Assembly (NCBI GenBank): GCA_030057555.1
Contig: JASGUU010000044.1
Span: 124,001 to 188,000, forward strand
Reading direction: 5' to 3'
Length of the DNA: 64,000 nt
Source of the DNA: Bacillota bacterium
Lineage (GTDB): Bacteria > Bacillota > Clostridia > Saccharofermentanales > Fastidiosipilaceae
Of this stretch, positions 1 through 11,158 are shown in pieces. The notes under the pieces were generated by a model, which saw only the letters and a list, made by a program, of their open reading frames with translations, made no database searches and was not told the DNA's origin. The translations under genes were made by a program, and so were the position numbers. Every line of letters starts with the position of its first letter. Within the stretch, counting starts at the first letter, position 1.

Positions 1-74
1 AGTTTCGCCAGGCGGTTCGCACCGTCGAGCAGGCTGTACTCGCTGTGCAGGTGCAGATGGACGAAGTCCGCCAT
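1..74 (-). CDS. dnaE: DNA polymerase III alpha subunit, N-terminal fragment (cut by window edge)
   Basis: Only the first 24 or so codons are inside the window, reading leftwards from an ATG at 74-72. They encode MADFVHLHLHSEYSLLDGA, the hallmark opening of the PHP domain of bacterial replicative polymerase alpha subunits; the HLHSEYSLLDG block carries the first metal-binding histidines. The gene lies immediately downstream of pgm, with its ATG 2 bp past the pgm stop codon, so the two are probably co-transcribed. DnaE1 and another PHP-bearing polymerase such as PolC cannot be separated fully from so short a piece, but an N-terminal PHP domain starting at residue 5 fits DnaE. Confidence 0.85.
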   Translation of the reverse strand, partial: MADFVHLHLHSEYSLLDGANRLAK

Positions 75-76
75 CC

Positions 77-1822
77 TCAGCCGTCGAGTTCCGCTTCCAG
101 ACGACCAAGGAATTTATCGCGCATGGTGGCGAGGCGCCGGTCCACATCGTCGCGGTCGTCGCCGTAGGCGCCGAAATAGACCTTGATCTTGGGCTCGGTG
201 CCCGAGGGGCGGACACAGATCCAGTCGTCGCCCTTGAGCTCGTAGTAGAGGACATTCGAGGACGGCAGCGTCAGCTCCTCCGTCGTTCCTGTCTCGAGAT
301 CGTAGCGGTCGCCGGCCACGTAGTCGGCGATGGCGCTCACCGGCAGGCCCTCGATGCCCTCGGAGCGGATCTCGCGCAGATTCGCCATGGCTCTCTGGAT
401 GGCGCGCGTACCCTGGATGCCTTCACGTGCCAGCGACAGCGTCTCTTCCAGGCCATAGCCGTAACGGGCGTAGAGGTTCTCCAGCAGGTCGGCCATGGTC
501 TGGCCGCGGTCGCGGGCAAAGGCCGCCATTTCCGCCAGCAGCATGGAGGCGACCACGGCATCCTTGTCACGCACGGAGGTGCCGGCCAGATAGCCGTAGC
601 TCTCCTCAAAGCCGAACTGGTAGTGGCCGAGCCCGGTATCATCCAGCTCCTTGATCTTCTCGCCGATGTACTTGAAGCCCGTCAGCACCTCAAAGAGCCT
701 GACATCGTAGGCGGCGGCGACGCGGCGGCCGAGTTTCGTGGAGACGATGGTGGTGACGGCAAAAGAATTATCCGGCAGCTGGCCGGCCCGTTCCTTCGCC
801 GAGAGGATATATTCCATCAGCAGCAGGCCGATCTGGTTGCCGGTGAGCACGCTCCACTCGCCGTCTGCCAGGCGCACGGCCAGGCCGGTGCGGTCGCCGT
901 CGGGGTCGGTCGCGATGACGAGCTCGGCGCCGACCTTTTCGGCCAGATCCAGGCCCATGGCCAGCGCGCTGCGCTCCTCGGGATTGGGGGACTTGACGGT
1001 GGGGAAGTTGCCGTCGGGCAGCTCCTGCTCGGGAACAACATGGACGTTCTCGAAGCCCAGAGAGGCGAGGACACGGCGGACGGGCCTGTTGCCGCAGCCG
1101 TGCAGGGGCGTGTAGACGATGCCGATGTCCTTCTGACGGCGGATGACCTCAGGATCGATGCAAAGCTCGAGCAGCATCTCGTTGTAGGCATCATCGATGT
1201 CCGGACCGACAATCTCGACGAGACCTCTCTCGATGGCCTCTTCGCGGCTGATCCAGCTGAGCGTGCGGATGTCCGCGACCTTGTTCATCTCGGCGAGCAC
1301 GACGTCGGCGGCTTCGGGCGGCATCTGGCCGCCGTCCTCGCCATAGGCCTTATAGCCGTTGTACTGCTTCGGATTATGCGAGGCGGTCACCATGACGCCG
1401 CCGAAGCAGTTGTAGCGCCGCACCGCAAAGGAGAGCATCGGGGTCGGACGCAGCTCGTCGAAGAGGTAGACATGAATGCCGTGGGAGGCAAAGACGAGGG
1501 CGGCGATTTCGGCGAATTCCGGGGAGCCGATACGACAGTCATAGGAGATGGCGACACCGCGGCGCATCGCTTCCTCGCCTTCGGAGACGATATAGCGGGC
1601 AAAGCCTGTCGTCGCCCGGGCGACGGTATAGCGGTTCATGCGGTTCGTGCCCGCACCGAGAATGCCGCGCAGACCGCCGGTGCCGAACTCGAGGTGCTTG
1701 TAAAAGCGATCTTCTATCTCGAGCGGGTCAGCGGCGATGGCCGCGAGCTCCGCCCGTGTCCGGGCATCGAAATAGGGGTCTTCCGACCAGATCCGATACG
1801 CTTCCTGACTCTGTGTTCCCAT
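77..1822 (-). CDS. pgm: alpha-phosphoglucomutase / phosphomannomutase
   Basis: This 581-residue protein interconverts glucose-1-phosphate and glucose-6-phosphate in the cytoplasm, feeding glycogen and cell-envelope sugar pools. All four landmarks of the alpha-D-phosphohexomutase family are visible: the phosphoserine loop TASHNP (near residue 145), the Mg-binding loop DPDGDRTG (near 305), the sugar loop GFEESYGY (near 403) and the phosphate-binding loop RPSGTEPK (near 537). The length fits the PgcA-type enzymes of Firmicutes. The ATG at 1822 has a GGAGGAG Shine-Dalgarno upstream. It sits between uvrB and dnaE on the same strand. Substrate preference (glucose versus mannose) is not settled by sequence; glgP elsewhere in the window is consistent with a glycogen role. 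Confidence 0.93.
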   Translation of the reverse strand: MGTQSQEAYRIWSEDPYFDARTRAELAAIAADPLEIEDRFYKHLEFGTGGLRGILGAGTNRMNRYTVARATTGFARYIVSEGEEAMRRGVAISYDCRIGSPEFAEIAALVFASHGIHVYLFDELRPTPMLSFAVRRYNCFGGVMVTASHNPKQYNGYKAYGEDGGQMPPEAADVVLAEMNKVADIRTLSWISREEAIERGLVEIVGPDIDDAYNEMLLELCIDPEVIRRQKDIGIVYTPLHGCGNRPVRRVLASLGFENVHVVPEQELPDGNFPTVKSPNPEERSALAMGLDLAEKVGAELVIATDPDGDRTGLAVRLADGEWSVLTGNQIGLLLMEYILSAKERAGQLPDNSFAVTTIVSTKLGRRVAAAYDVRLFEVLTGFKYIGEKIKELDDTGLGHYQFGFEESYGYLAGTSVRDKDAVVASMLLAEMAAFARDRGQTMADLLENLYARYGYGLEETLSLAREGIQGTRAIQRAMANLREIRSEGIEGLPVSAIADYVAGDRYDLETGTTEELTLPSSNVLYYELKGDDWICVRPSGTEPKIKVYFGAYGDDRDDVDRRLATMRDKFLGRLEAELDG

Positions 1823-1840
1823 GTTTCGTTCTTCTCCTCC

Positions 1841-3886
<2,046 letters not shown>

Positions 3887-3908
3887 GCTGCCTCCGCCGG
3901 CCCGCGGC

Positions 3909-5921
3909 CTAGACGCCTCCGAGCAGCTCCGTGCTGCGCCTGAGGAAGGCCGCGAGATCCTCTCCCGCCAGCGAGCCGTGGGCGAGCCGGGCGAGATCGT
4001 AGACCTGGTGCGCGAGGCGGTCGGCGGCCTCCTCCTCGCCGGGCAGGTCCGCCAGCGCCACGATGCGCGAGACCAGCGGGCTGTCGGTGTTGATCACCAG
4101 CTCGGAAACGACCGGGAACATCGCGTCGAGATCGAGGCCTCCCTCGCCGGACTGGTTCATGCGCTCGAACTGGCGGCGCATCTCCTGCATGCGCCGGCTC
4201 TCTTCCGTCTCCAGGAGAATCGCGGCCTGCTCGCTCTCGCCCATGGAGCGCACGCTGACGCCCAGCTTCTCCTGACCGCTGATGCGGCGGAAAATCTCTT
4301 CGAGGCGGGGCTGGCGCTCGGCGAGTCCCTCCCCGCCCTCGACCTCCGCATCGACACGGAGGAAGCGCAGCCGCTCCTCCCCCTCCTGCTGGTGCTCGAG
4401 GAGGGAGATGAAGGCATTGTCGAGCTCATGGTCCAGAACCACAACCGCGCTGCCGGCCGCCTCCAGACGGCTGACATAGGCCACCTGGCGCCTGGGGTCA
4501 CTGGCATAGCGGATCGTTGTACCGAGTTCCTCCAGTGTGGCGAAGCCGCCGTCCGTCTTCCTGAAGAGGAGGACGGACCTCACGCGCTTGAAAAACTTCT
4601 CATCGCGCAGGCAGCCGTATTTCACAAAGACGGCGATGTCGTCCCAGTAGCCCTCATAGGCCGTGCGGTCTTCCGCGAAAAGCGAGGTCAGCCGGTCAGC
4701 GACCTTCCGCACGATGTGATCCGAGAGTCGCCTGACATACTGGTCGTTCTGCAGGAAGGAGCGCGAGACGTTCAGGGGCAGGTCAGGCATGTCGAGACAG
4801 CCCTTCAGCAGGAAGAGAAAGTCCGGTATGATCTCGGGAATGTTGTCGGCGACAAAGACCTGGTTGGAATAGATCTTTATCCGGCCGTCAAGCGTCTCAT
4901 ATTTGTGTTCGGACTGCGGGAAATAGAGGATGCCCTGGACGCGGAAGGGATAGTCCATGTTCAGATGTATCCAGAACAGCGGCTCGCGATAGTCCATGAA
5001 GGTATCGCGGTAGAAAGCGCGGTACTGCTCCTCCGTGACCTCCCGCGGCGCCTCGAGCCAGAGCGGCCGCGTCTCATTCACGGGACGCTTCGGCGTTTCG
5101 GGATAACGCTCCGGCTCTGCCTCCTCGAAGGCCTCGCCCCTGTCCAGGGCTTCGCGGCGGCGGTTCTCCCACTCGCCATGGCGCTCGGCAAAGCGCTCCT
5201 CGCGTGCCGCGGCGGCCTCACGCTCGCCGACAATGTCCGTGAAGTAGATGACATAGGGCATGAAGGAGGAATAGGTGCGCAGGATCTCCCGGACCTTCGC
5301 GGCATCGAGCTCGGCCTTTGCCTCCTCATTCAGATGGATGATAATGTCCGAGCCGTTCGTCTCACGCTGACCGGCCTCGATGGTGAAGTCGGTACCCTCC
5401 TCGCTGATCCAGCGCGCCGCCTGGCTGTCCGGCAGAGCGGAGCGGGTCTCGATCACAACGCGGTCGGCCACCATGAACACCGAATAGAAGCCCAGTCCGA
5501 AGTGTCCGATGATGTCGTCGCCGACACCCTTCTCCCGGTAACGTTCGACGAAATCGACGGCACCGGAAAAGGCGATCTGGTTGATATACCTGTCGAGTTC
5601 GTCTGCCGTCATGCCGATACCGTTGTCAGAGACAGTCAGCGTACCTGCATCGCGGTCGAGGGTCACGTCGATGCGGTAGCGTGTGCCGTCGGAAGGATCG
5701 GGAGCCGACGCTTCATCCGCGCCTTCGACAGCCGCTGTTTCCGGAAGCGGCAGCGCCTCCACCTCACCCAGCTGAACCAGCCGGCGATGCTTGGAAATGG
5801 CATCCGTTGCGTTGGAAATCAGCTCGCGCAGAAAGATATCCCGGTCGGAATAGAGCCACTGGCGGATGATCGGGAAAATATCGTCTGTGCGTACACTGAT
5901 CTGACCACTTCTTTTTTCCAT
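3909..5921 (-). CDS. htpG: Hsp90-family molecular chaperone
   Basis: This is a cytosolic ATP-dependent chaperone of the Hsp90 family. The 670-residue protein begins with the GHKL ATPase domain: the [12 protein letters not shown] box (near 35), DNGIGMT (near 99) and the [13 protein letters not shown] lid region (near 140). The middle domain ([16 protein letters not shown]) and C-terminal dimerisation domain follow. It is longer than E. coli HtpG because of a charged insertion near residues 225-280 (many E and R residues), a feature also common in clostridial homologues. The start has a GAGGAGG Shine-Dalgarno. I saw no CIRCE element upstream, so HrcA control is not supported. A TATATT preceded by TGC at 6017-6012 (minus strand) could be an extended -10, but no -35 is visible. 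Confidence 0.96.
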   Translation of the reverse strand: MEKRSGQISVRTDDIFPIIRQWLYSDRDIFLRELISNATDAISKHRRLVQLGEVEALPLPETAAVEGADEASAPDPSDGTRYRIDVTLDRDAGTLTVSDNGIGMTADELDRYINQIAFSGAVDFVERYREKGVGDDIIGHFGLGFYSVFMVADRVVIETRSALPDSQAARWISEEGTDFTIEAGQRETNGSDIIIHLNEEAKAELDAAKVREILRTYSSFMPYVIYFTDIVGEREAAAAREERFAERHGEWENRRREALDRGEAFEEAEPERYPETPKRPVNETRPLWLEAPREVTEEQYRAFYRDTFMDYREPLFWIHLNMDYPFRVQGILYFPQSEHKYETLDGRIKIYSNQVFVADNIPEIIPDFLFLLKGCLDMPDLPLNVSRSFLQNDQYVRRLSDHIVRKVADRLTSLFAEDRTAYEGYWDDIAVFVKYGCLRDEKFFKRVRSVLLFRKTDGGFATLEELGTTIRYASDPRRQVAYVSRLEAAGSAVVVLDHELDNAFISLLEHQQEGEERLRFLRVDAEVEGGEGLAERQPRLEEIFRRISGQEKLGVSVRSMGESEQAAILLETEESRRMQEMRRQFERMNQSGEGGLDLDAMFPVVSELVINTDSPLVSRIVALADLPGEEEAADRLAHQVYDLARLAHGSLAGEDLAAFLRRSTELLGGV

Positions 5922-6097
5922 TTTCTCGTTGCCTCCTCATCAGATGTACTGAAACATGGTGGTGCGGCCTCACAGGCCGGCTATCCCGCCGGTCCGTCCG
6001 CACAATAATTCAATATAGCACATACTGCAGCGGCACTCCTCTTCTGAATGTTTCCCGACATCGCGCCGCCGCACTGTCCACGAGGGTCGGCAGGTGC

Positions 6098-6126
6098 TTG
6101 CGCGGCGGCAGGCGGTGCGCTAAAGT
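6098..6126 (+). promoter_or_regulatory. sigma-70-type promoter of argGH
   Basis: TTGCGC at 6098-6103 and TAAAGT at 6121-6126 are separated by exactly 17 bp, 36 bp before the argG start. A weak ATTCT-GCA-TGAAG arrangement at about 6136-6148 resembles the junction of two tandem ARG boxes. ArgR is encoded at 44.3-44.8 kb in this window, so ArgR control is plausible but not demonstrated. Confidence 0.55.
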
Positions 6127-6161
6127 GCCTCGGAAATTCTGCATGAAGCGAAAGGATGCAC

Positions 6162-7373
6162 ATGGCCAAAGAACGAATTCTGCTCGCCTATTCCGGCGGC
6201 CTCGATACCTCCATCATCATCTCCTGGTTAAAGGAAAACCGCGACTGCGACGTCATCGCCATGGCCGGCGATGTCGGCATCGGCGTCGACGCCGGGAAGC
6301 TGAAGGCAAAGGCCCTCGCCTGCGGTGCCGAGGCCTGCTATGTCGTCGACATGACGGAAGCCTTCATCACCGATTTCATCTATCCCACCCTGAAGGCCCA
6401 GGCCGTCTATGAGGGCCGCTATCTCCTCGGCACCAGCTTCGCCCGCCCGATCATCGCCCGGCACATGGTCGAGGTCGCCCGCCGCGAAAACTGCACGGCC
6501 ATCGCCCATGGCGCGACGGGAAAGGGCAACGATCAGGTGCGCTTCGAGCTCACCGTAAAAGCCCTGGCCCCCGACCTCGACATCATCGCTCCCTGGCGCG
6601 AATGGGATATCCGCTCGCGCGACGAGGAGATCGACTATGCCGAGGCCCGCGGCATCCCCGTACCCGTAACCCGCGGCGAGAACTACTCACGTGACCAGAA
6701 CATCTGGCATCTCAGCCATGAGGGCATGGACCTCGAGAATCCCGCCAGCGAACCGCGCTATGACCGCCTGTTGCAGCTGATCACGCCGCCGGAGGAGGCG
6801 CCCGACCGCCCTGAATATGTGAGCATCCGCTTTGAGCAGGGCATCCCGGTCGAGGCCGATGGCATCACCGGTCCCGTGGCCATTCTCAGGCATCTCAACG
6901 AAGTCGCCGGCCGCAACGGCGTCGGCATTGTCGACATGGTCGAGAACCGCCTCGTCGGCATGAAGTCGCGCGGTGTCTATGAGACGCCGGGCGGCACGCT
7001 GCTCTACGCGGCCCACCGTGAACTGGAGCAGCTCTGCCTGGACCGCGAAACCCTGCATTACAAGGACCTCGTGGCCCAGCGCTACGCCGAACTCGTCTAC
7101 TATGGCCTCTGGTTCCACCCGCTGCGCGAGGCGCTCGCCAGCTTCGTCGACACCACCCAGCGCACCGTCAGCGGAAGCGTCCGCCTGAAGCTCTATAAGG
7201 GCTCCGTCCTGCCCGCCGGCTCGACCTCTCCCTTCAGCCTCTACGACGAGAAACTGTCCACCTTCGGCGAGGACGATGTCTACCGCCAGAGCGATGCCAC
7301 CGGCTTCATCAACCTCTTCGGGCTTCCGCTCAGGGTCATCGCCCGCATGAAGCAGAAAAATGGCCTCGACTGA
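6162..7373 (+). CDS. argG: argininosuccinate synthase
   Basis: ArgG condenses citrulline and aspartate using ATP to give argininosuccinate, the penultimate step of arginine synthesis. The 403-residue protein opens with the PP-loop AYSGGLDTS (near 8) and retains the family segments [12 protein letters not shown] and EAISP-like aspartate and citrulline contacts ([14 protein letters not shown]). Of two in-frame ATGs, the one at 6162 is preferred because AAAGG at 6151-6155 is spaced correctly for it, while the ATG at 6156 overlaps that site. It overlaps argH by 14 bp, so the two form an argGH operon, the standard bacterial pair. No oddities seen. Confidence 0.97.
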   Translation: MAKERILLAYSGGLDTSIIISWLKENRDCDVIAMAGDVGIGVDAGKLKAKALACGAEACYVVDMTEAFITDFIYPTLKAQAVYEGRYLLGTSFARPIIARHMVEVARRENCTAIAHGATGKGNDQVRFELTVKALAPDLDIIAPWREWDIRSRDEEIDYAEARGIPVPVTRGENYSRDQNIWHLSHEGMDLENPASEPRYDRLLQLITPPEEAPDRPEYVSIRFEQGIPVEADGITGPVAILRHLNEVAGRNGVGIVDMVENRLVGMKSRGVYETPGGTLLYAAHRELEQLCLDRETLHYKDLVAQRYAELVYYGLWFHPLREALASFVDTTQRTVSGSVRLKLYKGSVLPAGSTSPFSLYDEKLSTFGEDDVYRQSDATGFINLFGLPLRVIARMKQKNGLD

Positions 7374-8769
7374 CAGGGGCAGCGGGGCCCTCTGGGGCGG
7401 CCGTTTCAACGAGGCGACGGCTGCCGCCGCGGCGCGGCTGAACTCCTCCATCGCGGTCGACGGCCGGCTCTGGCGCGAGGATATCCGGGGCTCGCGGGCG
7501 CATGCCCGCATGCTCGCGCGGCAGGGCATCCTGTCACCGGCAGATGCCGCCGCCATCGAGTCCGGTCTGCTCGCCATCGCGGCGGAGCTGGAGTCAGGCA
7601 GCCTCGCCATTGACGGGGGCGCCGAGGACATCCACATGTTCATCGAGAGCGAGCTCACGCGGCGCATCGGCGAGGCCGGCAAGCGCCTGCACACAGCCCG
7701 CTCGCGCAATGACCAGGTGGCCACCGATGTCAAGCTCTGGCTGCTCGCACGCCATGCGGACATCGCCGACTGTCTGGCCGGACTTATTCGCTGCCTGCTC
7801 ACGATCGCCCGCGATCACCTCTCGACCATCATGCCCGGCTACACGCATCTGCAGCGGGCCCAGCCGATTACGCTGGGCTTCCATCTCGCGGCCCATGCCC
7901 ATGCCTTCCTGCGCGATCTCGACCGCCTGGGAGATGCCGCCCGCCGCGGCTCGGAGAGCCCTCTCGGCGCGGCCGCCCTCGCCGGCTCCGGCTATCCGCT
8001 GGATCGGGAGATGACGGCCGCCGAGCTGGGCTTTGCCAGCGTGATGACCAATGCCATGGACGCCGTCTCCGACCGCGATTTCCTTCTGGAGACGACGGGC
8101 GTCCTCGCCCTGCTGATGACCCATCTCTCGCGCTTCGCCGAGGAGATCATTCTCTGGTCGAGCCAGGAGTTCGCCTTTGTCGAGCTCGCCGACGCCTATT
8201 CGACCGGCTCCTCCATCATGCCGCAGAAGAAGAATCCTGATATCGCCGAGCTCGCCCGCGCTCTGGCGGCCAGGGTGCTGTCCGACCAGCAGCGGCTCTT
8301 TGTCCTGCTCAAGGGCCTGCCGCTGGCCTATAACAAGGATCTGCAGGAGGACAAGGAAGCCCTCTTTGACGCCGTCGACTCCGTCCTGCTCGTACTGCCG
8401 CCCTTCACCGGCATGCTGGAGAGCATGACCTGGCGGACGAAACGCATGCGCGAGGCGGCAGGGCTCGGCTTCACCAACGCCACCGACTTCGCCGACTATC
8501 TCGTCGGGCAGGGCATCGCCTTCCGCGACGCCCATCGCATCGTCGGCGAGCTCGTGCGCTACGCCTCCGACAGAGGACTTGGCCTCGAGCAGCTGCCGCT
8601 CGAAACTCTGCAGGCGGCTGATCCCCGCATCGCCGAGGATGTCTATGCCTACATCAGTCTGGAGGCCTGCGTCGAGCGGCGCACGGCGGCCACCGGCGGC
8701 CCGGCCGCAGTCGCCGTCGCTGCCGACATCGCGCGCATGGAAGCCCGTCTCGAAGAGCTGCGCCGCTGA
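7360..8769 (+). CDS. argH: argininosuccinate lyase
   Basis: ArgH splits argininosuccinate into arginine and fumarate, completing arginine synthesis. The 469-residue protein belongs to the fumarase/aspartase superfamily and carries its signature [12 protein letters not shown] (about 282-293, containing the catalytic serine), plus the substrate segments [11 protein letters not shown] (near 110) and [11 protein letters not shown] (near 157). The ATG at 7360 lies inside the end of argG, so translation is probably coupled. Transcription ends at the strong hairpin at 8811-8854. Confidence 0.97.
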   Translation: MASTDRGSGALWGGRFNEATAAAAARLNSSIAVDGRLWREDIRGSRAHARMLARQGILSPADAAAIESGLLAIAAELESGSLAIDGGAEDIHMFIESELTRRIGEAGKRLHTARSRNDQVATDVKLWLLARHADIADCLAGLIRCLLTIARDHLSTIMPGYTHLQRAQPITLGFHLAAHAHAFLRDLDRLGDAARRGSESPLGAAALAGSGYPLDREMTAAELGFASVMTNAMDAVSDRDFLLETTGVLALLMTHLSRFAEEIILWSSQEFAFVELADAYSTGSSIMPQKKNPDIAELARALAARVLSDQQRLFVLLKGLPLAYNKDLQEDKEALFDAVDSVLLVLPPFTGMLESMTWRTKRMREAAGLGFTNATDFADYLVGQGIAFRDAHRIVGELVRYASDRGLGLEQLPLETLQAADPRIAEDVYAYISLEACVERRTAATGGPAAVAVAADIARMEARLEELRR

Positions 8770-8810
8770 ACGCCGGGGCTGCTCCGCGAGGTTTCCCGAT
8801 CAGGCAGGAT

Positions 8811-8854
8811 AAAGCGGCCGGGACACGCTGGCATCAGCCGTCCAGGCCGCTTTT
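8811..8854. terminator. bidirectional rho-independent terminator between argH and blaI
   Basis: The arms AAAGCGGCC (8811-8819) and GGCCGCTTTT (8845-8854) pair, with an additional GGGAC/GTCC inner pairing. A T-run follows on the plus strand and the A-run gives a T-run on the minus strand. It lies between convergent genes and can serve both. Confidence 0.8.
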
Positions 8855-8894
8855 GCATGTGCCTCGCAGCTGTCGGTGGTGGAAGTAAGGCCGC

Positions 8895-9302
8895 CTAGCC
8901 GTTCTTCTTCCTGTTCTTGCGCCGTGACTTCCCGCCCGACTCGAGGCGCTCCCCGAGCCGTTTCAGGTCGTCCCGCGAGATGGCGCCGATATCGGTCAGC
9001 TGGCGCACCAGCTGATAGCTGTCGCCGGCATAGATCTGGTTCACGAAGCGCTCCAGCTCCGCCCTGCGTGCTTCCTTCCGTCTCACCAGGGGAATATAGG
9101 TGTAGGCTCGACTGGAACGCTCCGTGCCAATGTAGCCCTTCTTCTCGAGCCGTCCTGCGAGGGTGAGAACCGTGGTGCGGCTCCACTTCGTCTCCTCTTC
9201 GAGACTCGCTACGATCTGAGCCATAAGCTGGGGACCGTCCCTCCAGAGGACTTCCATAACCCGCCACTCCGACTCAGTAATGGATTCAAGCTCTCGTGCC
9301 AT
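8895..9302 (-). CDS. BlaI/MecI/CopY-family transcriptional repressor
   Basis: This is a 135-residue winged-helix repressor. The segment ITESEWRVMEVLW (residues 7-19), the recognition helix region KWSRTTVLTLAGRLEKKGYI (about 40-60) and RAYTYIPLV match the family; the C-terminal half is the dimerisation part cleaved by BlaR/MecR sensors in the classical systems. The ATG at 9302 was chosen over an upstream extension because GGAGGAGGT lies just before it. No BlaR1/MecR1 metalloprotease sensor, beta-lactamase or copper ATPase is adjacent. The tail is very basic (SRRKNRKKNG). The target gene is unknown. It is monocistronic and convergent with argGH. Confidence 0.85.
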   Translation of the reverse strand: MARELESITESEWRVMEVLWRDGPQLMAQIVASLEEETKWSRTTVLTLAGRLEKKGYIGTERSSRAYTYIPLVRRKEARRAELERFVNQIYAGDSYQLVRQLTDIGAISRDDLKRLGERLESGGKSRRKNRKKNG

Positions 9303-9360
9303 CAGGCGCACCTCCTCCCCTCCCGGGTAAGCTCCAGTATAGCAGGCGGCCGCGGCGGCG

Positions 9361-10017
9361 TTAACGGCCGGCAGCCGGCAGGATTCCGGCGGTTGAGGCG
9401 ATGGCGTCCACCGCCTCGTCGTGGGCGGCGGCGGGCAGCCGGGGCAGAATCTGCACATCCAGAGCGGCAGCGATCCGGCAGGGGCGGATGCCCATACACT
9501 GCAGAAAAGACAGGCTGCGGTCGTAGTGGCCGGCTCCGCGTCCGAGACGAACGCCCGTCCTGGCCACGGCCAGGCAGGGCAGGATCATAAAGTCAAAGGG
9601 CACCTGCACCTGACAGAGCTCTGCCGGCGCCTCGACGATTCCGTAGCGCGAGCGCTCCCAGCCGGGCGGAGGCTCGGCCAGTCCTCTGCCGCAGTCGTCC
9701 GTCAGCGGCGCCCACAGCAGTGCCTGCCCCGGCCCCGCCACCCGCGGGAGCCAGACCTCGAGCCAGTCCCAGCCGGCGGCCTGTTCCAGGAGAGGGGCGA
9801 GACTCGCTTCGCCGGGCAGCGCCCAGTAGGCGGCGAGGCGCAGGGGCGTCCCGGCGGCCATGGGCTGCCGACCGGAAGCAGCCGTCTGCAGCCAGAGTCC
9901 GAGTGCGGCGCACAGCTCCCGGCTCTGCCTCTCCAGCTCCGCCGGCGGGAAGCCGGCGAGGAGGCGGCGCATCTGTGCGCGAAGCAGGCGTTTTTCGTCA
10001 GTCATCTCCCGGTCCAA
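9361..10017 (-). CDS. 5-formyltetrahydrofolate cyclo-ligase family protein
   Basis: The 218-residue protein has the layout of 5-formyl-THF cyclo-ligase (MTHFS), which converts 5-formyl-THF to 5,10-methenyl-THF with ATP. Visible features are the N-terminal RLLRAQMRRLLAG basic helix, a central D..LP..AxxRTGVRLGRGAGHYDR motif (around 145-175; the G-x-G-x-GYYDR signature appears as GRGAGHYDR) and the C-terminal H-D-E-AVDAI segment. A TTG at 10017 is preferred because AGGAG lies 8 bp upstream; the ATG at 10005 has its only G-rich site directly abutting it. It is divergently oriented to the sortase. Confidence 0.85.
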   Translation of the reverse strand: MDREMTDEKRLLRAQMRRLLAGFPPAELERQSRELCAALGLWLQTAASGRQPMAAGTPLRLAAYWALPGEASLAPLLEQAAGWDWLEVWLPRVAGPGQALLWAPLTDDCGRGLAEPPPGWERSRYGIVEAPAELCQVQVPFDFMILPCLAVARTGVRLGRGAGHYDRSLSFLQCMGIRPCRIAAALDVQILPRLPAAAHDEAVDAIASTAGILPAAGR

Positions 10018-10098
10018 GCCGCATTCTCCTGCTGTATACTGAATCTCGCTTCTCTGCGGAAGCCTAACGATACGATCAGTTCCTGCGAGGTTCACATC

Positions 10099-10920
10099 AT
10101 GTCACAGCCGTCCCACTCCTCCAATGAAAAAGCGAAACGGCGCAGTTCACCCCTGAACAACATTCTACTGCTGGTGGCCATCCTCTGTTTAATAGCCGGG
10201 CTCTATTTCCTGATCCGCCCCATCTGGACACGGCACAAGCAGCAGGAGGTGCAGAACGAACTGCTGGCCAACATGGACGAGGGCCGCTTCGAAGCGATCT
10301 ATGTCGACCCCAACGCCTGGGCTGATCCCGACGAAGAGGTCGAGTACTTCGTACCGGACAACAGCGGTGGCTATGTAAAAGTAACGGGTGACGAGGAGGC
10401 CATCGGAGTCGAACGCAGGCCCAGTCTGGGCGAAGGCGATGGACCGGGCTATGAAACCGGCGAAGGCGGCGGCGAAGGCCAGCCTGACGAGCAGCTCCTG
10501 CATGCCCTGCAGCCGCTGGCACGTCTTGTCATACCCAAAATTGCGGTTAACATCCCCGTAGTCGAGGGCCTGAACAGTGTCAATCTGCGCTATGCGGCGT
10601 GCCACTATCAGGAGACAGTCGCACTCGGCAGCATCGGGTCAGCGGCGATCTTCGCCCACCGTTCACCGGAGCACGGCCGCGATCTCAACCGTCTGAACGA
10701 GGTCCAGGCGGGCGACCGCTTCACTCTCCAGACCGAGACGGAGCTTCTGACCTACCGCGTCGAGCGTAACATCGTGACCCCGCCTGCCGGCATCTTCGAG
10801 CATTTCTATGCTCCGGTCAGCGAAAGCCGCGTCATTCTGGTCACCTGCCATCCGATCCCGAGCTGGGAAAACCGCATGCTTGTCATCGCGACACTCGAGT
10901 CACGGGAGCCAAGTCCCTAG
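10099..10920 (+). CDS. sortase (cysteine transpeptidase), single-copy
   Basis: This 273-residue membrane-anchored protein has one transmembrane helix (about 23-42), a long acidic and glycine-rich linker (about 55-135), and a sortase beta-barrel. The catalytic triad is visible: His187 in IFAHRS, Cys250 in VILVTCHP (the TLxTC motif) and Arg259 in SWENRML. Sortases cleave an LPXTG-like signal of secreted proteins and attach them to the cell wall. The ATG at 10099 starts the membrane anchor; a TATACT at 10035-10040 could be its -10. No protein with an LPXTG-type C-terminus is encoded in the window, so its substrates lie elsewhere. Class (D or E) is not decided from sequence alone. Confidence 0.92.
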   Translation: MSQPSHSSNEKAKRRSSPLNNILLLVAILCLIAGLYFLIRPIWTRHKQQEVQNELLANMDEGRFEAIYVDPNAWADPDEEVEYFVPDNSGGYVKVTGDEEAIGVERRPSLGEGDGPGYETGEGGGEGQPDEQLLHALQPLARLVIPKIAVNIPVVEGLNSVNLRYAACHYQETVALGSIGSAAIFAHRSPEHGRDLNRLNEVQAGDRFTLQTETELLTYRVERNIVTPPAGIFEHFYAPVSESRVILVTCHPIPSWENRMLVIATLESREPSP

Positions 10921-11158
10921 TCGCTTGACCCGCTGCAGGCGATCTGCCAGGCGGGCGCCGGGCCGGAGCATGCGAATCCGGCAGCCTGCGCATGGAACAC
11001 CCGGTGCATCCTGTTTTCCTCGACCCGGGTACATGGTGCAGCGGGCTAATATCGAGTTAATGTCCATCTTTTCTTCGTATTTTGCGGCGGACGCTGAAGC
11101 GCCCGGGTCACCTGCTGGGTGTCCGGGCGCCGGTAATGAATCTCTGCAGCTGGTTGGG
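10921..11158. other. sortase-glgP spacer with a GC-rich hairpin
   Basis: The spacer between convergent genes holds GCGCCCGG (11099-11106) and CCGGGCGC (11123-11130), a perfect 8-bp stem with a 16-nt loop, 30 bp past the glgP stop. It lacks a clear T-run on either strand, so termination is possible but unproven. Nothing else is recognisable. Confidence 0.4.

Noticed and set aside
5922-6060. CIRCE element for HrcA upstream of htpG
   Set aside because: No TTAGCACTC-N9-GAGTGCTAA-like inverted repeat is present.
6130-6155. Tandem ARG boxes in front of argG
   Set aside because: Only a weak ATTCT-GCA-TGAAG centre is visible; the outer half-sites do not match, so it was not listed as an operator.
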